Shown here piece after piece: positions 1 to 4,760 of a stretch of DNA of 6,594 bases. The notes beneath the pieces are model-generated. The model saw only the letters and a program-made list of their open reading frames with translations, did not search any database and had not been told where the DNA came from. The first letter of the stretch is position 1. Each line of letters starts with the position of its first letter. The translations under genes and the position numbers were made by a program. The stretch covers positions 1 through 6,594 of the forward strand of contig JAKSUU010000058.1 in NCBI GenBank assembly GCA_024408695.1. Reading direction: 5' to 3'. Source of the DNA: Coriobacteriales bacterium. Lineage in GTDB: Bacteria; Actinomycetota; Coriobacteriia; Coriobacteriales; QAMH01.

Positions 1-557
1 TTTGTGCGGATTTGGGCTGTTCAACTGGTGGTTTTACTCAGTGTCTTTTGCAATCTGGTGCAAAAAGTGTTTCTGCTGTTGATGTTGGCTACGGGCAGTT
101 TGATTATTCTCTTAGGCAAAATCCAAAGGTAAAACTTTTTGAACGCACCAATGTTCGTAATGTTGATGCTGACGAAATTGGCGGACCGTTTGACCTTGTA
201 GTTGGAGATTTGTCTTTTATTTCACTTTGTGTTGTTTTGCCCAAAGTTTCTCAATTTTTAAAAAAAAGTGCAGAATCAGTTTTGCTAATCAAACCTCAAT
301 TTGAACTTGATTCTACATATATAGATGAGGGTGGCATTGTCACCAATCTAGATTATCACCTTCTTGCAATTAATGCTGTTTTAGAGTGTGCGAGTGAAAA
401 TGGTTTTGAAATTTTAGGTTTAACTAGGTCAAGCATTAAAGGCGCCAAGGGCAATATAGAATATTTAGCTCACTTGCAAAATGATGACAATGCATGCTTA
501 AAGCATCCAAGTTTTGACGAAAAGCAAATTTCTGCTATTGTAAAAGGTAGCTTATGA
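1..557 (+). CDS. tlyA: TlyA-family 16S/23S rRNA 2'-O-methyltransferase, 5' end missing
   Basis: Partial gene cut by the window start; the reading frame runs from base 3. TlyA uses S-adenosylmethionine to 2'-O-methylate cytidines in 16S and 23S rRNA at the subunit interface, and in mycobacteria its loss gives capreomycin resistance. What remains is the FtsJ-like methyltransferase domain. It opens at SAM motif I (ADLGCSTGGFT), followed by DVGYGQFDYSLRQ, ERTNVR, VVGDLSFISL, LLIKPQFEL and KGNIEYLAHL. Counting the TTG at 12 as residue 1, the later members of the K-D-K-E tetrad are D66, K94 and E150. Their spacing of 28 and 56 residues matches the mycobacterial protein as I recall it. The first tetrad lysine and the N-terminal S4 RNA-binding domain (roughly 85 residues) lie upstream. 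The TTG at 12 is not the real start, because it falls inside motif I. The stop overlaps nadK by 4 bp (ATGA), implying translational coupling. Confidence 0.95.
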   Translation, partial: CADLGCSTGGFTQCLLQSGAKSVSAVDVGYGQFDYSLRQNPKVKLFERTNVRNVDADEIGGPFDLVVGDLSFISLCVVLPKVSQFLKKSAESVLLIKPQFELDSTYIDEGGIVTNLDYHLLAINAVLECASENGFEILGLTRSSIKGAKGNIEYLAHLQNDDNACLKHPSFDEKQISAIVKGSL

Positions 558-1381
558 ATGGATTAATTACAAAAATATTAATTGTTAGTCATCCCAAAAA
601 GGAAATTTTGGATGCTTCGCAATCGCTCGCCGCTCGCTTAAACATTGCCGGATTTGAAACCCATATTATTGCAAATTTTGATGATGAGCTTGATGTAAGT
701 TTAGATGAAATTGCGCTTTGTATTTCGATGGGTGGAGATGGCACCATTCTTCGTGCTGCTCGACTTCTTCATTTTGGAAACTGCACCATACTTCCTCTTG
801 GTCATGGTCATCTTTCATTTTTAGCTTGTCCAAAAGACGGAAAAGATGAAATTGAATTAATCGCAGATTGTCTTTCTGGCGAGGTGCCTACATATAATCC
901 GCATCTATTATATCTTCAAATATTTAATGACAGCAATGATCAATCAGATTTTTATGCATTGAATGATTTTTCAATTACTCGTGAAAATAATGCTCAGGTT
1001 TTACGTTTTAAATATTATTTTAATGATACTTTTGTTCAAGAATCAATTGCTGACGGCTTTGTTGTTTCAACAGCTCTTGGGTCAACAGGTTATGGGTTGT
1101 CAAGCGGAGGGCCAATTATAAATCCAACAAATAATGGATTTGTATTTAATCAAATAGCTCCTCATACTCTTGCAAATCGTGCTATTGTTACAGGTCCTAG
1201 TGATGTACTTACTGTTGCTTTCGATAAATCAAGCGCATGCAATGCCCAGCTTTCGATTGATGGCAGAGTTTTTGAACATGGCTGTATACATAATATAGTT
1301 GTTCAAAAATGCCAGTGCGAGCTTAAGTTAGCTCGTCCGTCATATGATTTTTACGATAAGGTAAGAAATTCATTTTTTTAA
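554..1381 (+). CDS. nadK: NAD kinase
   Basis: Cytosolic enzyme that phosphorylates NAD+ to NADP+ with ATP or polyphosphate, the only known route to NADP. At 275 residues it has normal family length. The N-terminal Rossmann-like half carries the catalytic GGDGT at residues 60-64, in SMGGDGTILRAARLL. The all-beta C-terminal half carries ALNDF (135-139), equivalent to the NAD-binding NE/ND motif, then ADGFVVSTALGSTGYGLSSGG (about 167-186) and IAPHTLANRAIV (201-212). The segment after GGDGT reads PLGHGHLSFLA, where most homologues have GVNxGxLGFLA, so the usual Gly and Asn of GxN are Pro and Gly here. The catalytic Asp is intact, so activity is still expected. The ATG is the first codon that overlaps the tlyA stop and sets family-like length. 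The tlyA-nadK pairing is common in actinobacteria and other Gram-positives. Confidence 0.96.
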   Translation: MNGLITKILIVSHPKKEILDASQSLAARLNIAGFETHIIANFDDELDVSLDEIALCISMGGDGTILRAARLLHFGNCTILPLGHGHLSFLACPKDGKDEIELIADCLSGEVPTYNPHLLYLQIFNDSNDQSDFYALNDFSITRENNAQVLRFKYYFNDTFVQESIADGFVVSTALGSTGYGLSSGGPIINPTNNGFVFNQIAPHTLANRAIVTGPSDVLTVAFDKSSACNAQLSIDGRVFEHGCIHNIVVQKCQCELKLARPSYDFYDKVRNSFF

Positions 1382-1390
1382 GGGAAAGCT

Positions 1391-1936
1391 ATGGAAGATT
1401 TTAAGGTAAATTCTGGCACGAATATTGTGGATGCACTTGCAAATTCGCAAGCAGTTTTAGTAAGCACAGATACGGTTTTTGGACTTTGTGCCCTTGCAAA
1501 TACCAGGGGAGAGAAAAAGATTTTTCCATTTTTAGTTTATAAAATGGACCAAGTTGAAAAATATGGTCGCGTCATTAAACCATATGTTTATGACCTTGTC
1601 AAACAATATTGGCCTGGAGCACTTACGATTGTTCTAAATGCTTCGGATTATTCAATCGACAGAAAACTCTGTGATGCAAATAAAACAATTGCAATGCGTA
1701 TGCCTGCCGACAATTTTTGCTTTTCGTTTTTGAATATGTTAAATAGTAATATTGTTTGCACGTCTGCTAATGTGTCAGGACAGGTTGCTCCTGCGAAGGT
1801 AAGCGACATTGATGAGCGTTTTTTAGCTTTACCACATCAAGAATTATATGATTGTAAATTGGGTGTTGCATCAACTGTTGTTGATTGTACAGGCGCTGAG
1901 CCAAAAATTTTACGTGAGGGTGCAATAAAGTTATAA
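1391..1936 (+). CDS. tsaC: YrdC/Sua5-family L-threonylcarbamoyladenylate synthase, KxR segment apparently deleted
   Basis: The family makes threonylcarbamoyl-AMP from threonine, bicarbonate and ATP, the first step of the tRNA t6A37 modification. Recognisable blocks are STDTVFGLCA (residues 25-34), YWPGALTIVL (73-82), AMRMP (101-105), the nucleotide-binding TSANVSG (124-130) and a C-terminal STVVDCTGAEPKILREGAI (161-179). At 181 residues it is a single YrdC domain with no Sua5 C-terminal domain. It is oddly short between VFG and PFLVY: 17 residues (29-45), against 28 for the corresponding span of E. coli YrdC. The missing piece is where the family has its KxR substrate-binding motif. In addition, the usual Pro before TDTVYG is Ser25. 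Reading frame and flanking blocks are otherwise intact, so this is not an obvious frameshift. The gene lies 9 bp after nadK, and its Shine-Dalgarno AAGGGAA overlaps the nadK stop. Family membership is secure; full activity is uncertain. Confidence 0.88.
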   Translation: MEDFKVNSGTNIVDALANSQAVLVSTDTVFGLCALANTRGEKKIFPFLVYKMDQVEKYGRVIKPYVYDLVKQYWPGALTIVLNASDYSIDRKLCDANKTIAMRMPADNFCFSFLNMLNSNIVCTSANVSGQVAPAKVSDIDERFLALPHQELYDCKLGVASTVVDCTGAEPKILREGAIKL

Positions 1937-1972
1937 ATTTTAGTAAACAATATACACACGATTAGGGGAATA

Positions 1973-2416
1973 ATGAAAATTGTAATTGCAAGCGATCACG
2001 GCGGATTTGAGCAAAAAGAACAACTCAAAGAATGGTTAGATTCTCAAGATCTAGATGTTGTTGATTCTGGATGCTATTCAAATGAAAGTGTCGATTATCC
2101 AGATTTTGCTAAGCATGCATGCGAAAGAGTAGTTAATGGGCAGTGTGACTTTGGTATTTTAGTGTGTGGAACCGGCATTGGTATGGCGATTGCAGCAAAT
2201 AAAGTTGATGGAATACGTGCTGCAAACTGCGTTAGAGCAGACTTTGCGCAGCTGTCTCGCGAGCACAATAATGCAAATGTTCTTACGCTATCTGGTCGTT
2301 TTGTTGATCTTGAAACAAACAAGGAAATTGCTGACGCATTTTTAAATACGGATTTTGCTGGCGATCGACACGAACGCCGAGTAAACAAAATTATGGCTTT
2401 AGAGGAAGATGACTAA
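1973..2416 (+). CDS. rpiB: Ribose-5-phosphate isomerase B (RpiB/LacA-B family)
   Basis: Cytosolic enzyme interconverting ribose 5-phosphate and ribulose 5-phosphate in the non-oxidative pentose phosphate pathway. The 147-residue length is typical for RpiB. Visible active-site elements are SDHGG (D8, H9), the CGTGIGMAIAANK loop with catalytic Cys65 and Thr67 (65-77), GIRAA (80-84), the REHNNANVL block (97-104) that supplies the ring-opening His98, and GDRHERRVNKI (130-140) with phosphate-binding arginines. A Cys at the catalytic-base position separates RpiB from the LacA/LacB galactose-6-phosphate isomerases only loosely, but a single stand-alone copy in a housekeeping run favours RpiB. The start is the ATG 2 bases after AGGGGAAT (1964-1971), the only good ribosome site nearby. 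It lies 36 bp after tsaC and is probably co-transcribed. A 136-bp non-coding gap with tandem repeats follows. Confidence 0.96.
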   Translation: MKIVIASDHGGFEQKEQLKEWLDSQDLDVVDSGCYSNESVDYPDFAKHACERVVNGQCDFGILVCGTGIGMAIAANKVDGIRAANCVRADFAQLSREHNNANVLTLSGRFVDLETNKEIADAFLNTDFAGDRHERRVNKIMALEEDD

Positions 2417-2467
2417 TTGAGCTTGAGGCGCGAATGAGTGTTTCTTATTATGGTGAGTGTAACTTGC

Positions 2468-2531
2468 AACTAAACATGTTTATGAAACATGATAACTAAA
2501 CATGTTTATGAAACATGATAACTAAACATGT
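2468..2531. repeat. 26-bp tandem repeat with 13-bp-phased AAACATG boxes
   Basis: Two perfect 26-bp copies (2468-2493 and 2494-2519) plus the first 12 bases of a third (2520-2531) lie between rpiB and the dCMP deaminase gene. Each unit contains AAACATG twice, so the box recurs exactly every 13 bp at 2472, 2485, 2498, 2511 and 2524. Each unit also holds the inverted pair CATGTTT-ATG-AAACATG, so it can form a small hairpin or bind a dimer. The array ends 12 bases before the deaminase Shine-Dalgarno. It has no spacers, so it is not CRISPR. Role unknown; an operator, a 5' UTR element or replication slippage are all possible. Confidence 0.9.
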
Positions 2532-2552
2532 ATTTACTTTTTAGGAGTAATA

Positions 2553-3014
2553 ATGTCTGATGATTTAAAAAATTACATACGCCCTAGTTGGGATGAATAC
2601 TTTTTCTCAATCGTAAATGAAATTGAAACTCGTTCAACTTGCATTCGTCGCCATGTTGGGGCTCTTTTAGTCAAAGATAAACGTATTATTGCATCGGGTT
2701 ATAATGGCTGCCCAACAGGTCTTTCCCATTGCAGTGACGTTGGCTGCATTCGTGAAAAACTTGGAATTCCATCTGGTCAGCAGCACGAACTTTGTCGTGG
2801 CGTTCATGCAGAGCAAAACGCAATTACTCAGGCTGCGCGCTATGGTGTTTCAATTGATGGGGCAACTCTTTATTGCAATACGCAACCTTGTACACAGTGC
2901 ACAAAGATGCTTATAAACGCTGGTGTTAAAGAGATTGTTTTTAAAAATCCATACCCAGATAAGCTCGCGCAAGAGCTTTTGGCCGAAAGTGACATTATCG
3001 TTCGTCAACTCTAA
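2553..3014 (+). CDS. comEB: Deoxycytidylate (dCMP) deaminase
   Basis: Zinc enzyme of the cytidine/deoxycytidylate deaminase fold that converts dCMP to dUMP, the substrate of thymidylate synthase. At 153 residues it has the length of bacterial ComEB-type dCMP deaminases. The zinc and catalytic site is clear: HAEQNAI at 85-91 (zinc ligand His85, proton-shuttle Glu87) and QPCTQC at 111-116 (zinc ligands Cys113 and Cys116). The dCMP-type insert also fits, with [13 protein letters not shown] (48-60), GCIR (64-67) and a Cys81 shortly before the catalytic His. These separate it from tRNA adenosine deaminase TadA and from cytidine deaminase. The start is the ATG 5 bases after AGGAG (2543-2547). It sits alone between a tandem-repeat gap and a large inverted repeat, so it may be its own transcription unit. 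The comEB symbol follows the Bacillus homologue and does not imply a competence role. Confidence 0.93.
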   Translation: MSDDLKNYIRPSWDEYFFSIVNEIETRSTCIRRHVGALLVKDKRIIASGYNGCPTGLSHCSDVGCIREKLGIPSGQQHELCRGVHAEQNAITQAARYGVSIDGATLYCNTQPCTQCTKMLINAGVKEIVFKNPYPDKLAQELLAESDIIVRQL

Positions 3015-3017
3015 TCC

Positions 3018-3111
3018 GCAACACTTGGGGTCGGTAACCTTACTGTTGCAGGTTGCCGTAAATCATGTGTCGCCAGTTTTGCAACACTAAGGTTACCGTC
3101 CCCAGGTGTTG
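3018..3111. repeat. REP/BIME-like inverted pair forming a large hairpin
   Basis: The arms 3019-3050 and 3080-3111 are near-perfect reverse complements over 32 positions. There are two mismatches (3031/3099 and 3043/3087) and one G-U pair (3025/3105), around a 29-base loop. Each arm is itself hairpin-like: GCAACA (3018-3023) pairs with TGTTGC (3044-3049), and CAACAC (3082-3087) with GTGTTG (3106-3111). The element is therefore two head-to-head copies of a roughly 31-bp unit with a GGGG(T/A)CGGTAACCTTA core. This layout is typical of REP/BIME intergenic repeats mobilised by a TnpA-REP transposase; no transposase is present here. It is visibly richer in G+C than its surroundings. It starts 3 bp after the deaminase stop and could also slow or end transcription, though no T-run directly follows it. 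Confidence 0.8.
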
Positions 3112-3142
3112 AAAACCGTTAAAAAATCTTCAAATAATTTTT

Positions 3143-3171
3143 TTCTTTTATAACTCATTTTTGTATATACT
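3143..3171 (+). promoter_or_regulatory. Possible atp operon promoter
   Basis: In the AT-rich stretch (3112-3206) after the inverted repeat, TATACT (3166-3171) is a good -10 match, preceded 17 bases earlier by TTCTTT (3143-3148), a weak -35. An overlapping alternative -10 is TAATAAT (3171-3177). The site lies 36-64 bases upstream of the first atp-operon gene and beyond a large hairpin, where a promoter would be expected. AT-rich DNA yields such matches by chance, so this is tentative. Confidence 0.35.
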
Positions 3172-3206
3172 AATAATGCTTTAATTAGAAAAAGTTTTAA
3201 CTGATT

Positions 3207-3533
3207 GTGCAAATTGTAGTCATTCTATTAGCAGTTATTATTGGAATTATTGGGGCTTTACCTTTTATAATTGCAAGAAAATTACAAAGAAAGACTCGAG
3301 CTAAGTCAACAGGAGGTCTGTTAGGCTGGTTTTTTTTCGCAATCATTATTTCTTTTGTAGTCATTTTTGGGGCTGTGATTGCATGTAAATTTATTCTTGC
3401 GGGCATGATCCCAGATGAAGGCGAAGCTAAAACTTTAACGCTAATTTTTGCATGTGTAGCCATAGGAGTTTGGCTATTAGGCGTTTTTGTTTTTGGATTA
3501 ATTATTCCAAAAATTAAAGACAGGAAAGGATAA
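3207..3533 (+). CDS. Small three-helix membrane protein in the atpI position
   Basis: A 108-residue integral membrane protein that I cannot assign by motif. Three hydrophobic segments are visible at about residues 2-23, 38-65 and 76-100. A basic cytoplasmic-looking loop (ARKLQRKTRAK, 23-33) separates the first two, an acidic loop (PDEGEAK, 69-75) the second and third, and the tail is basic (KIKDRKG). It ends 5 bp before atpB, and the atpB Shine-Dalgarno lies within its last codons, so it belongs to the ATP synthase operon. Genes in this place usually encode AtpI/AtpZ-type proteins that help assemble the c-ring. Classical AtpI has four helices and AtpZ two, so equivalence is inferred from position only. 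The start is a GTG and is uncertain: there is no good Shine-Dalgarno ahead of it, an in-frame stop lies at 3198-3200, and no in-frame ATG follows until after the second helix. Confidence 0.8.
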   Translation: MQIVVILLAVIIGIIGALPFIIARKLQRKTRAKSTGGLLGWFFFAIIISFVVIFGAVIACKFILAGMIPDEGEAKTLTLIFACVAIGVWLLGVFVFGLIIPKIKDRKG

Positions 3534-3538
3534 GTTTT

Positions 3539-4342
3539 ATGAACTTTACTGGAGATCCCTTATCGGATATTTCGGCGCCAATCGAGGAGCTATCTACCTC
3601 TTTGCGCTCTCCTGGTCATGTTATTGACTTTGGTAATGGAGTTTATCTAACACCTTACATCTTTTGGTTAATTATTGTTTTGTTGCTCGTTTGCATTGGT
3701 GTAACTATGTGTGTAAAAAAGGTTACGCTTGTTCCAAAAAATAAATTTGCGGGGCTCGTTGAATACGGCTATGATGCAGTTCGTCGCAACATGGGGCAGG
3801 AAGGTGTAGGTCATGGCTACGAAAAACACCTACCTTTCTTAGCATCCTTATTTTTCTTTGTATTGTTCGCAAATATTGTTGGGCTGGTGCCATCGTTTAG
3901 AACGCCAACTGGCACTTTATCGGTTACCTGGGCACTCGCCCTTGTTTCTTTCATATATTTTAATGTCTATGGATTTAAAGTAAAAGGTGCCTGGGGTTAT
4001 ATTAAATCTATCGCGCCAAAAGGCTTGCCAGCGCCACTCGTCCCAATCATTTGGGTTTTTGAATTTGTATCACTTATCTTGAGACTCTTAACACTGGCCG
4101 TTCGTCTTTATGGTAATATGTTCGCAGGTCATATGATCCTCGGAATTTTTGCTATTATGACGCAAGCATTTTTGATCGATGCTTTTGTTGGTGCCGCTCC
4201 ATTGCTTGCTCTACCAGCTGTTATTTGGTTCTTATTCTTAGTTTTAATGTATGCGCTCGAATGCTTAGTTGCATTCTTGCAAGCCTATGTATTTACGATA
4301 CTGTCGGCGGTATATATTGGTCTTGCCCAGTCGGAGCACTAG
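3539..4342 (+). CDS. atpB: F1Fo ATP synthase subunit a
   Basis: Membrane subunit forming the two proton half-channels against the c-ring. It has 267 residues and hydrophobic helices at about 40-60, 97-117, 125-144, 166-184 (leading into the key helix), 195-215 and 220-262. The signature LTLAVRLYGNMFAGHMILG (184-202) carries the essential Arg189 (E. coli aArg210) and Asn193 (aAsn214). Downstream, ALECLVAFLQAYVFTILSAVYI (239-260) carries Gln248 (aGln252). The pair at E. coli aGlu219/aHis245 is swapped to His198/Glu241, an arrangement also known from mitochondrial subunit a and probably functional. The start ATG is 8 bases after AAAGGA (3525-3530), inside the preceding gene's end. A 165-bp gap, unusually long, separates it from atpE. 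Confidence 0.97.
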   Translation: MNFTGDPLSDISAPIEELSTSLRSPGHVIDFGNGVYLTPYIFWLIIVLLLVCIGVTMCVKKVTLVPKNKFAGLVEYGYDAVRRNMGQEGVGHGYEKHLPFLASLFFFVLFANIVGLVPSFRTPTGTLSVTWALALVSFIYFNVYGFKVKGAWGYIKSIAPKGLPAPLVPIIWVFEFVSLILRLLTLAVRLYGNMFAGHMILGIFAIMTQAFLIDAFVGAAPLLALPAVIWFLFLVLMYALECLVAFLQAYVFTILSAVYIGLAQSEH

Positions 4343-4351
4343 CAAGGCCAC

Positions 4352-4422
4352 GGTTGTGTTAACTGCACTTGCTAAGTGGTTGCAAAAATCGCAAGGCACA
4401 AGGTGATTGCAATAACACGACC
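4352..4422 (+). other. Structured RNA segment between atpB and atpE (candidate)
   Basis: This 71-base part of the atpB-atpE gap can fold into a closed multi-stem shape. The outer stem is GGTTGTGTTA (4352-4361) with TAACACGACC (4413-4422), ten pairs including one G-U. Inside are a hairpin CACTT-GCT-AAGTG (4366-4378), a hairpin TTGC/GCAA (4380-4383 with 4391-4394) and a weak CAC-AAG-GTG (4397-4405). The size recalls a tRNA, but there is no T-loop GGTTCRA motif or anticodon stem, so it is not one. It begins 9 bases after the atpB stop. It might protect or terminate the upstream transcript, or set the extra dosage of subunit c. Conservation is untested. Confidence 0.4.
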
Positions 4423-4438
4423 TAAAGTTTTGGTTACA

Positions 4439-4488
4439 AATTGACATGGGGTCAATTGTAATATAAGTAAAGTCAATTAAAGTTGACA
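4439..4488 (+). promoter_or_regulatory. Helically phased TTGAC/GTCAA boxes, possible internal promoter or operator ahead of atpE
   Basis: The pentamer occurs four times: TTGAC at 4441, GTCAA at 4451, GTCAA at 4472 and TTGAC at 4483. These form two palindromes, AATTGAC-N5-GTCAATT (4439-4457) and GTCAA-N6-TTGAC (4472-4487). Box starts are 10, 21 and 11 bp apart, close to whole helical turns, which suits dimeric protein binding on one face. TTGACA at 4441-4446 is also a perfect -35, with TATAAG (4462-4467, 15-bp spacer) or TAAGTA (4464-4469, 17-bp spacer) as a possible -10. An extra promoter here would raise subunit c output. It is a sequence-pattern call only. Confidence 0.4.
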
Positions 4489-4495
4489 AGTTTTT

Positions 4496-4510
4496 AAGGA
4501 GGAAAAATTG
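4496..4510 (+). promoter_or_regulatory. Strong ribosome binding site fixing the TTG start of atpE
   Basis: AAGGAGG (4496-4502), a perfect anti-Shine-Dalgarno match, lies 5 bases before TTG at 4508. No in-frame ATG or GTG nearby would give a complete subunit c, so this site decides the start. The strong site probably offsets the weak start codon for the most abundant subunit of the complex. Confidence 0.85.
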
Positions 4511-4726
4511 GAAACTGTATTTGTTATTTCGGCTCTTAAGGTAGTCGGCTATGGTCTAGGTGCAATAGGCCCTGGCGTTGGTCTTGGTCTTTGCGGTCAC
4601 GGCCTTTGCGTTGGTTCTGCTCGTCAACCAGAAATGGCAGGCAAATTATTCACTAACGCTCTTATTTTCGGCGCTATGTCTGAAGCTTTAGCGCTTATCG
4701 GTTTCGTTCTTACCTTTATTTTCTAA
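4508..4726 (+). CDS. atpE: F1Fo ATP synthase subunit c (proteolipid)
   Basis: Hairpin membrane protein that oligomerises into the rotating c-ring. It has 72 residues, with helix 1 at about 5-36, a polar loop ARQPE (38-42) that contacts F1, and helix 2 at about 46-72. The glycine-rich helix 1 reads GAIGPGVGLGLCGHG (18-32). The proton-binding carboxylate is Glu59 in FGAMSEALALIGF. Sodium-type rings carry Gln in helix 1 and Glu-Ser-Thr in helix 2; here the equivalent positions are Leu26, Ala60 and Leu61, so a proton-driven ring is expected. Two cysteines (29 and 34) and His31 in helix 1 are slightly unusual. It starts with TTG after a perfect Shine-Dalgarno. It follows the structured 165-bp gap after atpB and lies 34 bp before atpF, in the standard a-c-b order. 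Confidence 0.97.
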   Translation: METVFVISALKVVGYGLGAIGPGVGLGLCGHGLCVGSARQPEMAGKLFTNALIFGAMSEALALIGFVLTFIF

Positions 4727-4760
4727 TAGGGTTAATCCTTATTGAAAGCAGGTGAATTAA

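Noticed and set aside
12..14. TTG at 12 as the start of tlyA
   Set aside because: The frame is open upstream (CAD before LGCSTGGF) and the codon falls inside SAM-binding motif I, so the real start is outside the window.
2095..2388. 97-codon frame on the minus strand inside rpiB
   Set aside because: It lies wholly within a well-conserved gene, has no recognisable domain, and its composition is what the opposite strand of rpiB would give.
2434..2499. A 21-codon reading frame (MSVSYYGECNLQ...) with GAGG 5 bases upstream, running into the tandem repeat ahead of the dCMP deaminase gene
   Set aside because: It is too short to support as a gene and about half of it is repeat sequence. It has no run of one amino acid that would suggest an attenuation leader, and chance frames of this size are common.
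2468..2531. CRISPR-like repeat
   Set aside because: The units abut with no spacers and there are only about 2.5 copies.
3112..3150. Classical intrinsic terminator after the dCMP deaminase gene
   Set aside because: The T-rich run (3138-3149) is about 26 bases past the large hairpin and not adjacent to it; the local A/T hairpin at 3121-3143 has no G-C pairs in its stem. Termination is possible but not shown by the canonical pattern.
3197..3463. 88-codon minus-strand frame opposite the small membrane protein
   Set aside because: The plus-strand frame has three clear membrane helices and atp-operon spacing, while the minus frame shows no coherent features.
4352..4422. tRNA gene in the atpB-atpE gap
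   Set aside because: The 71-base closed fold is tRNA-sized but lacks the T-loop consensus, a proper 5-pair anticodon stem and a 7-base anticodon loop.
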